From contig JAUXSZ010000042.1 of the NCBI GenBank assembly GCA_030679635.1, positions 1-10,845 on the forward strand: a stretch of DNA of 10,845 nt. Direction: 5' to 3'. Below, piece after piece: positions 1 through 7,512 of the stretch (positions are counted from its first letter, which is position 1; every line of letters begins with the position of its first letter). Both the position numbers and the translations under genes were made by a program. The notes beneath the pieces were generated by a model. It saw only the letters and a list, made by a program, of their open reading frames with translations, was not told the origin of the DNA and did not search any database. This DNA comes from Sulfuricurvum sp. (lineage in GTDB: Bacteria > Campylobacterota > Campylobacteria > Campylobacterales > Sulfurimonadaceae).

Positions 1-1869
1 GACGGAATAGACCTCTGCGTCATTTTCATCGATGGCGTGCCAGTCTACTTCTACGTCGTACCGTTTTTTGATCAGTTTAATCGCGCTGTCGATGACGTCC
101 AGTGTTTTAAGCCCCAAGAAGTCGAATTTGATCAAATCGACGTCTTCAAGGTAGTTCAACGAATACTGGGTAATATAATTTTCTTCGCCGGAAGGTTTGT
201 AAATCGGGGTTTTTTTCCACAACGGCTCGTTGGAGATAACGACTCCCGCCGCGTGCATCCCTGCATTGCGTTTTAGCCCTTCGAGCTTTTTACTAAACTC
301 CCACACCCGCGCGGCCGCGGCATCGCTCTCGATGAGTTCCCGTATTTTCGGTTCTTTTTGGTAGGCACCCTCTTCGGTTTTCCCCCCCTTGGTTTTGCCG
401 TTTAGGGTTATCCCCAGCTCATCTGGGATCAGTTTCGCCATCATATCGGCCTGAGAGAGGGGCATCTCCAGTACTCTGGCAACGTCGCGGATGACCCCTT
501 TGGCAAGCAATGAACCAAAGGTGATGATCTGTGCAACCTGCTCTCGCCCGTATTTGCGTACGACGTAGTCGATGATCTCTCCGCGGCGTGCTTGCATGAA
601 GTCCATATCGATATCGGGCATCGATACCCGTTCCGGATTCAAAAAACGCTCAAACAGCAAATCGTATTTCATCGGGTCAATGTCCGTAATCTCCAAACTG
701 TACGCGACCAAGCTCCCCGCCGCCGATCCCCGCCCGGGACCAACAGCGATTCCCATCCGTTTCGCTTCACGGACGAAATCCCAAACGATGAGCATGTAGC
801 CCGGAAACTTCATCTGATTGATGACGCCCATCTCAAATTCGAGCCGATCGCGGTACTCTTGGTAACGCTCCAGCGGGACATGCTTCAGTCTCTCTTCCAA
901 GCCGATACGACAACGGTGGATAAAATACTCCGCATCATTATCCATCTCAAAACCCTCTGCGAGAGCGTACTCTTGGGTGAATTTAAAATTCGGAGGGGTA
1001 GGATTGCCCAGTTTGAGCTCGAGCTGGCACTTATCGACAATCTCCTGCGTATGATAGAGCGCTTCAGGGATGTCGGCAAAAAGCAACGCCATCTGTTCGG
1101 GCGATTTGACGTAAAACTCATGAACCGAGTGACGCATCCGCTTGGGATCGTCATAGAGTTTATTCATCCCGATACACATAAACGCTTCATGATACTGCGC
1201 GTCGCCCGGGAACGTATAGTGGGTATCGTTGGTTGCGACAAGCTTGATCCCAGCCTCTTGCGAAATACGGATCACCTGCTCATCGATAAAGAGCTGATCG
1301 GCGATGCCGTGACGCATGATTTCGAGATAAAAATCATCCCCGAAGATTGCTTTGTATTCTAAAGCAATCCGCTTCGCCTCATCGTACCCAAGAGCGCCGT
1401 TTTTGACGTTGCGCTCGCTGTAGGTATTGAGGTGCCAGTTGACTTCCCCCTGCAAACACGCCGAGGTGCAGATAATCCCCTCGCAGTTTTCCCTCAAAAG
1501 CTGTTTGTTAATACGGGGGAAATAGTAAAACCCGTTGATGTAGGCTTGGGAGGAGAGATACATCAGGTTCTTATACCCTATCTCATTTTTAGCGAATAAA
1601 CAGACGTGAAAACGCTGTTTGATGCTCTTGTCCCCCAACTCTTCGCCGTTGTGTATGTACGCTTCCATCCCGATAATCGGTTTGATCCCTGCATCGCGCA
1701 TCTGATGGTAAAAATCGATTGCTCCGAACATGTTCCCGTGATCGCTCATCGCCACCGATGTCATCCCCAGCTCTTTGACGCGCGCGGCCAATGCCGAAAT
1801 CTTGTTGGCACCGTCGAGAAGAGAGTATTCGGTATGCAAATGGAGGTGCGTAAACGGAGGGATGCTCAT
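1..1869 (-). CDS. dnaE: DNA polymerase III alpha subunit, N-terminal part (runs off the window)
   Basis: This is the replicative DNA polymerase catalytic subunit, which copies both strands at the fork in the Pol III holoenzyme. The minus frame from 1869 is open to base 1, giving 623 codons of a protein usually about 1,150-1,200 residues long, so the rest lies beyond position 1. The N-terminal PHP domain (about residues 5-270) begins HLHLHTEYSLLDG and keeps H10, H12, D19, H44, E69, H187, D215 and H217 as likely metal ligands. The polymerase core follows: GPGRGSAAGS at 377-386, PDIDMDF at 418-424 with catalytic D419 and D421 (E. coli D401/D403), and KFDFLGLKTL carrying D583 (E. coli D555). The ATG is preceded by AAGG at normal spacing, and the protein begins exactly where DnaE proteins usually do. 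It follows yaiI after 60 bases, with its own -10 box in the gap. No defect is visible in the part present. Confidence 0.97.
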   Translation of the reverse strand, partial: MSIPPFTHLHLHTEYSLLDGANKISALAARVKELGMTSVAMSDHGNMFGAIDFYHQMRDAGIKPIIGMEAYIHNGEELGDKSIKQRFHVCLFAKNEIGYKNLMYLSSQAYINGFYYFPRINKQLLRENCEGIICTSACLQGEVNWHLNTYSERNVKNGALGYDEAKRIALEYKAIFGDDFYLEIMRHGIADQLFIDEQVIRISQEAGIKLVATNDTHYTFPGDAQYHEAFMCIGMNKLYDDPKRMRHSVHEFYVKSPEQMALLFADIPEALYHTQEIVDKCQLELKLGNPTPPNFKFTQEYALAEGFEMDNDAEYFIHRCRIGLEERLKHVPLERYQEYRDRLEFEMGVINQMKFPGYMLIVWDFVREAKRMGIAVGPGRGSAAGSLVAYSLEITDIDPMKYDLLFERFLNPERVSMPDIDMDFMQARRGEIIDYVVRKYGREQVAQIITFGSLLAKGVIRDVARVLEMPLSQADMMAKLIPDELGITLNGKTKGGKTEEGAYQKEPKIRELIESDAAAARVWEFSKKLEGLKRNAGMHAAGVVISNEPLWKKTPIYKPSGEENYITQYSLNYLEDVDLIKFDFLGLKTLDVIDSAIKLIKKRYDVEVDWHAIDENDAEVYSV

Positions 1870-1896
1870 GAAAAAACCTTGGGAAAATATGAAAAG

Positions 1897-1902
1897 ATTA
1901 TA
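1897..1902 (-). promoter_or_regulatory. Candidate -10 box for dnaE
   Basis: On the minus strand a perfect TATAAT lies 27 bases before the dnaE ATG, in the 60-base gap after yaiI. There is no TTGACA-like -35 at the usual distance (the bases there read GCTCCC). That fits the weak -35 of Campylobacterota housekeeping promoters but also leaves the call unproven. It would start transcription near 1890, giving a leader of about 20 bases that still includes the AAGG ribosome site. dnaE could alternatively be read through from rhlE-DUF3147-yaiI. Confidence 0.5.
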
Positions 1903-1929
1903 GTATTTAGAGAGTAAAGGGGAGCTTTG

Positions 1930-2376
1930 CTACTGGCGCTTTGATAATAACTTATTGAGTCCATCCGCAAACTCTCTCACGGTTTTAGCTCCGATAGCGG
2001 CAGGTCCCCCCGTGATCTCTCCGGAATTTCGCAGCTCTTCCATAAGATTGCGCATCGCGAGGAGATGTTTGATGTTATTTTCGTCATAAATCGTCCCTCT
2101 AGGATCAAGAGCGACAGCTCCTATCGTCACGATCCGATCGGCTAGGGGGATATCGGCGGTAATGACCAAATCCATTGTTTCACACAGCTCGGCAATCCTG
2201 TGATCGGCTTCATCGGGTCCCTGTTCAACAACCTGCATCGAGACAAAGTGGACATTGGGGATAGAAATATTTTTATTGGCTACGAAGATGGTGGTGATTT
2301 TGCGCTTCAGTACAGCGCGCAGCAAGATCTCTTTGAGTGCGTTGGGAAACGCATCGGCATCGACAAGAATTTTCAT
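1930..2376 (-). CDS. yaiI: YaiI/YqxD family protein (UPF0178, DUF188)
   Basis: This 148-residue protein is full length for the UPF0178/YaiI family, a conserved group of unknown function with a PIN/NYN nuclease-like fold. Family hallmarks are the N-terminal ILVDADAFP (acidic D6 and D8), GPDEADH at 53-59 and TADIPLAD at 73-80. The last two add D55, E56, D58, D75 and D80, a set of acids placed as in metal-dependent PIN-like nucleases. A GGPAAIG stretch at 123-129 is also typical. The fold assignment is family knowledge, and nuclease activity is inference. The ATG begins one base after the TAG of the DUF3147 gene, so the two are almost certainly translated from one message. No signal peptide or membrane segment is seen, so it should be cytosolic. 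A tie to RNA metabolism through rhlE in the same operon is possible but unproven. Confidence 0.93.
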   Translation of the reverse strand: MKILVDADAFPNALKEILLRAVLKRKITTIFVANKNISIPNVHFVSMQVVEQGPDEADHRIAELCETMDLVITADIPLADRIVTIGAVALDPRGTIYDENNIKHLLAMRNLMEELRNSGEITGGPAAIGAKTVREFADGLNKLLSKRQ

Positions 2377-2377
2377 T

Positions 2378-2728
2378 CTATAAAAGATCGATTCCGAAAC
2401 GTTTTACAATCGTAGCAAAAATCACGAAACAGACGATGGTTATCACAACAGAAGCACCCATCGTTGGCCAAAAACCGATTCTCGGCAAAAGAAAAGGAAA
2501 TGCCAAAAACATCGGCAACGTCGGTACGACATACCAAAAGGTGTACCAAGCATGGTTGGCTATTTTTTGGGTAGGCTGCTGCTCAACATAGAGCCAAATC
2601 AGCGTTAAAAAGGTGATCATCGGCAAAGCCGCGATCAGCCCGCCAAGCTTGTCACTGCGTTTAGCAAATTCAGAAACAAGGACGACAACCCCCGCTGTGA
2701 GCAAATACTTAACAATCAGCCAAGACAT
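2378..2728 (-). CDS. DUF3147 small integral membrane protein
   Basis: This 116-residue, very hydrophobic protein has about four membrane segments (roughly residues 4-21, 29-47, 60-81 and 86-107). The pattern SEFAKRSDKLGGLIAALP around residues 19-36, followed by TLIWLYVE, matches my memory of the DUF3147 family of inner-membrane proteins, whose function is unknown. Its ATG overlaps the rhlE stop by one base (TAATG), and its own TAG is followed after a single base by the yaiI ATG. It is therefore the middle gene of a translationally coupled trio. I see no transport motif or charged catalytic residue that would suggest a function. The family call rests on recalled sequence style, but a genuine membrane protein gene is well supported by length, hydropathy and the tight junctions. 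Confidence 0.85.
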   Translation of the reverse strand: MSWLIVKYLLTAGVVVLVSEFAKRSDKLGGLIAALPMITFLTLIWLYVEQQPTQKIANHAWYTFWYVVPTLPMFLAFPFLLPRIGFWPTMGASVVITIVCFVIFATIVKRFGIDLL

Positions 2729-4038
2729 TAGCGCCCTCTTCGGTTGTCTTCGCGTCGACTTTCGTTGCTGCGTCCTTCACTTCTATGACTTCCGCCATCA
2801 CGCTTTTGCCCTTGTGGTTTAGCACTTTGAGGACGTGATGAATTTCCACGTCCGCCACCGCCGCCTCGGCCTTGTTGAATCGGCATAGCCATAATGGATG
2901 GATCAGGCTCGAATCCAGCGATGATCTCACGGTCGAGTTTACGATTAATCAGTTTTTCGATCCCCTTAAGGTAATCAAACTCGTCTACACACACGAGGGA
3001 TATTGCTTCTCCTTCATTACCCGCACGTCCTGTACGTCCGATACGGTGAACGTAGTCTTCAGCGATATTCGGTAGTTCAAGATTGACAACATGAGGAAGC
3101 TGATCGATGTCAAGACCGCGCGCAGCGATGTCGGTCGCAACGAGGATTTTGACCGATCCCGACTTAAAGTCACTCAATGCTTTGGTACGAGCCGCTTGGC
3201 TTTTGTTACCGTGAATCGCCGCCGCACTGACCCCTATTTTTTGAAGATAATCGGAGAGCTTGTTAGCTTGGTGTTTGGTACGGGTGAATACCAAAACCTG
3301 CTCCCATTTATTTTCTTTGACCAAATGACCAAACAGGGCACTTTTTTTGGCACAGTCTACCAAAATGACCTTTTGTGTGACGAGCTCGCTGGAGGTATTG
3401 CGGCGTGCCACTTCAACGATAGCCGGATTGCGTAAAATCGATTCGCATAGAGTCTTGATTTCATCCGAGTAGGTCGCTGAAAAGAGGAGATTTTGTCGTT
3501 TTTGAGGCAATATTGAAATAACACGGCGGATATCTTTGACAAATCCCATATCGAGCATCCGATCGGCTTCATCGAGAATCAAAATCTCCACGTGACGTAA
3601 ATCGACGGTTCCTTGCGACATATGGTCAAGCAATCGACCCGGGGTTGCGATCAAAATATCAACACCGTTGCGCAAGGTCGTAATCTGAGGCTGAATACCG
3701 ACACCGCCAAATACAACGGCACTTTTATACGGGAGATATTTACCGTACGTTTTCACACTTTCGCCCACTTGAGCAGCAAGCTCGCGTGTTGGTGTCAAAA
3801 TAAGAACACGGATATGACGCGGCGCTTTGCTGTTGAACGGTTTACGAGTGAGTATCTCCAGCATAGGCAAGGTAAATCCTGCCGTTTTTCCCGTACCCGT
3901 TTGGGCACCTGCGAGCATATCGCGTCCCTCTAAAATGAACGGGATAGCTTGCGCTTGGACAGGAGATGGGGTTGTGTAGCCTTGATCAGTAATTGCCTTT
4001 AAAAGTGGCTCTGAAAGCTTTAGATCAGTAAATAACAT
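2728..4038 (-). CDS. rhlE: RhlE-type DEAD-box ATP-dependent RNA helicase
   Basis: This 436-residue helicase should unwind short RNA duplexes with ATP in the cytosol. RhlE proteins act in ribosome assembly, RNA decay and cold growth. Motifs appear in order: Q-motif (F3, Q28), Walker A AQTGTGKT at 45-52, PTRELA at 83-88, TPGR at 132-135, DEAD at 156-159, SAT at 187-189, ATDIAARGLD at 301-310 and HRIGRTGR at 331-338. The DEADRMLDMGF form of motif II fits the RhlE subgroup. The C-terminal tail from about residue 390 is Gly/Arg/Ser-rich with an RGGGGGRG run, a low-complexity RNA-binding tail common in this subgroup. The ATG has AAAGGA about ten bases upstream. It heads a coupled operon with DUF3147 (TAATG overlap) and yaiI, and is preceded by a promoter candidate and a leader of about 100 bases. 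All catalytic motifs are intact. Confidence 0.95.
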   Translation of the reverse strand: MLFTDLKLSEPLLKAITDQGYTTPSPVQAQAIPFILEGRDMLAGAQTGTGKTAGFTLPMLEILTRKPFNSKAPRHIRVLILTPTRELAAQVGESVKTYGKYLPYKSAVVFGGVGIQPQITTLRNGVDILIATPGRLLDHMSQGTVDLRHVEILILDEADRMLDMGFVKDIRRVISILPQKRQNLLFSATYSDEIKTLCESILRNPAIVEVARRNTSSELVTQKVILVDCAKKSALFGHLVKENKWEQVLVFTRTKHQANKLSDYLQKIGVSAAAIHGNKSQAARTKALSDFKSGSVKILVATDIAARGLDIDQLPHVVNLELPNIAEDYVHRIGRTGRAGNEGEAISLVCVDEFDYLKGIEKLINRKLDREIIAGFEPDPSIMAMPIQQGRGGGGGRGNSSRPQSAKPQGQKRDGGSHRSEGRSNESRREDNRRGR

Positions 4039-4120
4039 TTATAAAATTCCTTTGGGTGGTTCAAGCAGACAAACAATGCAGGGTCAAGTGAAAACTAAAT
4101 GTGCAGATATTGAGCGGCTC

Positions 4121-4133
4121 ACGGATTTTCCGT
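4121..4133 (-). other. Small stem-loop near the 5' end of the rhlE leader
   Basis: ACGGA and TCCGT form a perfect 5-bp stem around three bases. If transcription starts near 4139, as the -10 box suggests, the hairpin sits about six bases from the 5' end of the rhlE message. Such 5' stem-loops can protect an mRNA from decay. The stem is short and could be chance. Read on the plus strand it is followed by TTTT, but no plus-strand gene lies here for it to terminate. Confidence 0.3.
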
Positions 4134-4138
4134 TTTAA

Positions 4139-4167
4139 TAGCGACATTATAGCGAAATTATTCGCTA
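4139..4167 (-). promoter_or_regulatory. rhlE promoter candidate with inverted repeat
   Basis: On the minus strand a perfect TATAAT lies at 4151-4146, about 108 bases before the rhlE ATG. Directly upstream and overlapping it is a perfect inverted repeat, TAGCGAA-4 bases-TTCGCTA (4150-4167). A third copy of the TCGCTA element lies at 4139-4144, eleven bases (one helical turn) away. No -35 hexamer is evident. The -10 call is reasonable given the gap size and the gene downstream. Reading the repeats as an operator is inference, because CGCTATAAT-like sequences are themselves common around Campylobacterota -10 boxes. Confidence 0.5.
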
Positions 4168-4223
4168 TTCCTCCCATATCGCATGAGAGACTCCCAATTT
4201 ACCGATTTGGCAAAGAAACATGG

Positions 4224-4248
4224 CCCCTACCTCCTGCTGGTACAGGGG
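4224..4248 (-). terminator. Weak terminator-like hairpin after the efflux operon
   Basis: CCCCT and AGGGG, extended past a two-base bulge by ACC/GGT, form a GC-rich stem with a seven-base loop, starting eleven bases after the aaeA stop. On the minus strand it is followed only by a broken T run (GTTTCTTTG) a few bases later, so it is a poor intrinsic terminator. It is nevertheless the only candidate for ending the six-gene operon. The loop also holds AGGAGG, so it may instead be unrelated structure. Confidence 0.35.
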
Positions 4249-4258
4249 TATATAGCGG

Positions 4259-5149
4259 CTAACGTCTTTTAGCTGGGGATTCCTTGATACTCACCGAACA
4301 GGTCATCCCTGCAGAAAGAGCCATCCCTTTTGGCACCTTATCAATATGGATACGAACCGGAATCCGTTGTGCTAAACGAACCCATGTAAAGATAGGGTTG
4401 ACGTTGGCTAATAGCCGTCCATCCGTCACATTGTCACGATCGGCAATACCTCTGGCTATACTTTCAACATGCCCTTTGACGGTGTATTTTGTTCCCAGCA
4501 TCTTCATCTCTGCCTGATCACCGATATGGATCAAGGAGAGTTTATGCTCCTCAAAATAGCCATATACCCAGAATGAACCGCTGGTAATAATAGCCATCCG
4601 TTTTTCACCCGCTTGAACAAAATCACCTTTTCGCAACAAGAGGTTAGAGACCCAGCCATCGGTAGGAGCACGGACAGAGGAGCGCTCACAGTTGAGTTCT
4701 TCGGTCTCTACTTGTGTCATCGCTTCTTCGTAGCGGGCGTGGGCAATTTGAGCATTATATAGAGCATCTTCACGGTTTTCGGCCGATACAATCTCATCGT
4801 CAGCGGCGTTACGTCGGGCAGATTGGCGTTTCTTCATCTCATATTCGGCTTTGCGTGTCTGTGCAATGGCCTGCGCTTCATGCAAAGCGTGGTGAAAACG
4901 GACTTCATCAATTTGATAAAGGAGTTCTCCTTTTTTAACATACTGATTGTCAACAACGGCGACACGGCTTACCAGCCCTCCGACGTCCGGTGCAACCATG
5001 ACAACATCAGCGCGAACACGGCCGTCCCGTGTCCATGCGCTGTTCATATAGTTGTCCCATAACATCAAACCTAAAAAGATCGCCAGAGAAACCACCAAAA
5101 AGGTGATGGCAAAACGTAAAAGTTTTGATAGTTTGCTGTTTTTATACAT
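4259..5149 (-). CDS. aaeA: AaeA-like HlyD-family periplasmic adaptor of an aromatic-acid type efflux pump
   Basis: This 296-residue membrane-fusion protein should join the inner-membrane FUSC pump to the outer-membrane channel. It has one N-terminal membrane anchor (about residues 11-31). A lipoyl-like half follows, with TRDGRVRADVVMVAPDVGGLV at 40-60 and DNQYVKKGELLYQID at 67-81. A helical hairpin spans about 84-155, the second lipoyl half SSVRAPTDGWVSNLL covers 157-171, and the beta-barrel region includes WVRLAQRIPVRIHID at 256-270. These blocks align closely with E. coli AaeA (310 residues), the adaptor for p-hydroxybenzoic acid efflux. It is the last gene of the cassette. Its ribosome site AAGGAG overlaps the aaeX stop codon, and only nine bases separate the genes. 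The true substrate cannot be read from the sequence. Confidence 0.92.
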   Translation of the reverse strand: MYKNSKLSKLLRFAITFLVVSLAIFLGLMLWDNYMNSAWTRDGRVRADVVMVAPDVGGLVSRVAVVDNQYVKKGELLYQIDEVRFHHALHEAQAIAQTRKAEYEMKKRQSARRNAADDEIVSAENREDALYNAQIAHARYEEAMTQVETEELNCERSSVRAPTDGWVSNLLLRKGDFVQAGEKRMAIITSGSFWVYGYFEEHKLSLIHIGDQAEMKMLGTKYTVKGHVESIARGIADRDNVTDGRLLANVNPIFTWVRLAQRIPVRIHIDKVPKGMALSAGMTCSVSIKESPAKRR

Positions 5150-5154
5150 TTTAA

Positions 5155-5160
5155 CTCCTT
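5155..5160 (-). promoter_or_regulatory. Ribosome binding site of aaeA inside the aaeX stop
   Basis: AAGGAG, a full Shine-Dalgarno core, lies five bases before the aaeA ATG and shares two bases with the aaeX TAA. It fixes the aaeA start and implies that ribosomes finishing aaeX re-initiate on aaeA. This is the strongest ribosome site in the cassette. Confidence 0.8.
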
Positions 5161-5359
5161 AGTGATAAATTAGTAAACACACAATCGTAAACAAACAGAC
5201 GAATACCGCCGTTCGAAACAGCCCTGGATGCCAAACATGATTGTAGATGCCAGCATCCGACATCACACGGTCCAATAAAATTTGGACAACGGCGCTTATA
5301 ACGAAAATAGGGAGCAGCGTCGGCATCTGTATCCCGAACAGGGTTATATCTAATGGCAT
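5159..5359 (-). CDS. aaeX: AaeX-like small membrane protein (DUF1656)
   Basis: This 66-residue protein has two membrane segments (about residues 11-30 and 48-65). Between them, GIYNHVWHPGLFRTAVF at 37-53 is the signature of the DUF1656/AaeX family, and E. coli AaeX is 67 residues with nearly the same block. The family is nearly always encoded beside an AaeA-type adaptor and a FUSC pump. Its exact role in the pump is unknown. The ATG lies inside the end of aaeB (10-base overlap), preceded by GGAG. A longer reading from 5426 in another frame is a shadow and shows no family similarity. Order here is aaeB-aaeX-aaeA, unlike aaeX-aaeA-aaeB in E. coli. Confidence 0.92.
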   Translation of the reverse strand: MPLDITLFGIQMPTLLPIFVISAVVQILLDRVMSDAGIYNHVWHPGLFRTAVFVCLFTIVCLLIYH

Positions 5360-7512
5360 GAATCCTCCGTGACCACCGGAAAGGTTTGTGAATTGAGCAA
5401 AACCGTACGTATGAGGGCCAATTCAACGATGAGTGTCTGTAAGCGCTTAAACTGAGCTTTCTCGCTTGGCATTTGCGTTAAACGCAACTCTTGTAGAGTG
5501 TTCTTTAATGTATTAAGAAGCTGCTCCCGCTGGGATAGTGACGGAGTTTCAAAATAATCTTTAATCGATTCTAAAGCAATATCGATACTTTTCGTGTGAT
5601 AACGGAGATAAATCCGCTGAAGAGTGCGTCGGATTGTCAATATTGCCCGTCCGATCTCAAGGGTGGACAGAAGCCATTCAAATACGAGACGGCTGGAACG
5701 CATATTCAGTCTTCCCTGCGTCGAAAACTGCTGTACTAAATCACGTCCCGTACTTTCGAGGGCACTACGCTCTACATTCAACGCTCCCTTGCAAAGACTC
5801 ACAATTTGGCGACGTAATATTTTCGCAACCCTCTGCTGTGTGAGCGAACAGGACCAGAAATTAACCAGTAGATAGGCAAGACCGCCAAAAAGTATGCCGA
5901 TCAAAGCCGCCAAAGAACTCTCCAAAAACTTGGTCGGTTCGATTTTATAATAAGGATCAAGGGCGCATTGACTCATAAACATGAAAACAAACCCGAAGGA
6001 AAAAATGGCCAATTTCGGTTTTGTCGTCATCCATCCTATGAATGCTAACGTCGGAGAAAGGAGCAGACCGAGGGTTAAAAGATCGGATGTATACGCCGGT
6101 ATCAGATAAAAATCGTAGAGCGCGGCGATAATGATCGCAACTACCGATCCTTTGAAAAAGTCTTTGACACCATCGAGCGGACTTGGCATTGTTCCCAGCA
6201 ACAATCCGATGACAACCGCCATCGTGATGGTCAGTGTAGCGTAGGGCCATCCGGTTAGAATCCAAAATAGCATCGTCAAAAGCAACACACCGCTTCCGCG
6301 CAAGGCGGCGAGTCCTACTAGCACATTATCGGTATGGGTCGAAAACTGTACCACCCGACTGAGCTGGCGGGATGCATTCCCCGATATACGGTGTTTGAGC
6401 AAAGAGAGATATGTGGCGCAATGGTTGTGCAACTCATTTAAGAGGCGGGTGATCAGATACGCTGCCGATATATATTCATCTTCTTCCTCAGAGTGCGTTA
6501 ATACATAAAGGCGCTTATGCTCTAATTCTAACTCGACTTGGATCGTCTTTTTTGCCTCTAAAAGTTCTCGAATAAGATTTTCTAAATCTTTCGGTGTCAA
6601 GAGTGTGTCGGGAAGTGTTGTTAATACGGATGCGATAGGATCATACAGACGCTCTAGCGCACACAGTACCTCACTGTTTTCACGATCTTTTATTGCCGCT
6701 ATGATACTTTTAAGGGAGTGAAACGTCGTAGAGAGATTCATATAGTCGTGGTTAAGATGCTCATAGTGCTGTCGTTCTTTTTGGTCGGATCCGCTCTCAA
6801 AACTGCTGTTGATCCGTACCGCATTGAGTCCGACAACCCCGCTTGAAAAGCGTGTGACCGCAGGGTTGGTTTCATCAAATACGGCAAACACGGATTTCGG
6901 ATCAGACAATGTTGAGAGTATGTTGAGAAATCGTTCCTGCTCACTCGAAATCAACGAATCCAAAAGACGGCGTGGGAAAAGTACATCGCTTACCACCGTT
7001 GCGCACATGATACCGATGATAACTTCTGAAAAACGCGAAACGGCAATATCAAAAACCTCCAAAGGTGTCTCAATGACGGGAAGTGCAACAATGCACAGCG
7101 TGTATCCGGCTAAAACAAACCCATAGAATTGAAAATTGCGATATTTGAATCCCGCCGCAGTGGTAAGACCGATCCAAAGGGCGAAAAAGGCAATAAACCA
7201 CATCGGATCCTGCGCAAACATCCCCATGAGCAGAAGCGAAATACCCACTCCCGCGATTGTTCCCAAAACGCGGTAATAGCTTTTGGAAAATACCAGTCCG
7301 CTTTGCGGCTGCATTACAATAAATACGGTGAAAATAGCGGTTCGCGGGTCTGGCATGTTCAAGGTCATCGCAATCCACAGAGCTAATAAAGCGGCAATGG
7401 TTGCTTTAGCCATGTAAATGAGAATAGGAGCATCGATTGAGAGCCACTCAGACAGCGTACGCTGCCACGGAAATGTTTTAATAGAGGTAAGAATCACGTT
7501 AGCGGCTTGCAT
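5350..7512 (-). CDS. aaeB: AaeB-like FUSC-family inner-membrane efflux protein
   Basis: This 720-residue protein is the inner-membrane component of the pump and belongs to the FUSC (fusaric acid resistance / p-hydroxybenzoic acid efflux) family. It shows the family's duplicated plan: a first membrane block (about residues 25-180) with PDPRTAIFTVFIVMQPQSG at 54-72, a soluble helical region (about 185-395), a second membrane block (about 398-555) with GWPYATLTITMAVVIGLLLG at 421-440, and a C-terminal helical cytosolic tail to 720. E. coli AaeB is 655 residues, so this one is somewhat longer. It overlaps the upstream outer-membrane gene by 14 bases and the downstream aaeX by 10, so translation is likely coupled. 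Other FUSC branches (YccS, YhfK) are possible by sequence, but the DUF1656 and AaeA neighbours favour the AaeB type. Substrate unknown, probably a small aromatic or weak acid. Confidence 0.92.
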   Translation of the reverse strand: MQAANVILTSIKTFPWQRTLSEWLSIDAPILIYMAKATIAALLALWIAMTLNMPDPRTAIFTVFIVMQPQSGLVFSKSYYRVLGTIAGVGISLLLMGMFAQDPMWFIAFFALWIGLTTAAGFKYRNFQFYGFVLAGYTLCIVALPVIETPLEVFDIAVSRFSEVIIGIMCATVVSDVLFPRRLLDSLISSEQERFLNILSTLSDPKSVFAVFDETNPAVTRFSSGVVGLNAVRINSSFESGSDQKERQHYEHLNHDYMNLSTTFHSLKSIIAAIKDRENSEVLCALERLYDPIASVLTTLPDTLLTPKDLENLIRELLEAKKTIQVELELEHKRLYVLTHSEEEDEYISAAYLITRLLNELHNHCATYLSLLKHRISGNASRQLSRVVQFSTHTDNVLVGLAALRGSGVLLLTMLFWILTGWPYATLTITMAVVIGLLLGTMPSPLDGVKDFFKGSVVAIIIAALYDFYLIPAYTSDLLTLGLLLSPTLAFIGWMTTKPKLAIFSFGFVFMFMSQCALDPYYKIEPTKFLESSLAALIGILFGGLAYLLVNFWSCSLTQQRVAKILRRQIVSLCKGALNVERSALESTGRDLVQQFSTQGRLNMRSSRLVFEWLLSTLEIGRAILTIRRTLQRIYLRYHTKSIDIALESIKDYFETPSLSQREQLLNTLKNTLQELRLTQMPSEKAQFKRLQTLIVELALIRTVLLNSQTFPVVTEDSCH

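Noticed and set aside
592..1362. Plus-strand open frame of 256 codons
   Set aside because: It lies antisense to dnaE, whose minus frame is unbroken with all catalytic motifs. The plus-strand translation looks like no protein family.
3987..4038. Possibility that the rhlE start is further downstream
   Set aside because: The Q-motif phenylalanine is residue 3 from the ATG at 4038, and AAAGGA precedes it, so this start is well fixed.
4183..4272. Plus-strand frame of 29 codons starting ATG AGA GAC
   Set aside because: It has no ribosome site, overlaps the aaeA end and the minus-strand promoter region, and resembles no family I know.
5151..5426. Minus-strand 91-codon frame covering aaeX
   Set aside because: It is the wrong frame. 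The 66-residue DUF1656 protein in the overlapping frame has the family signature and a ribosome site.
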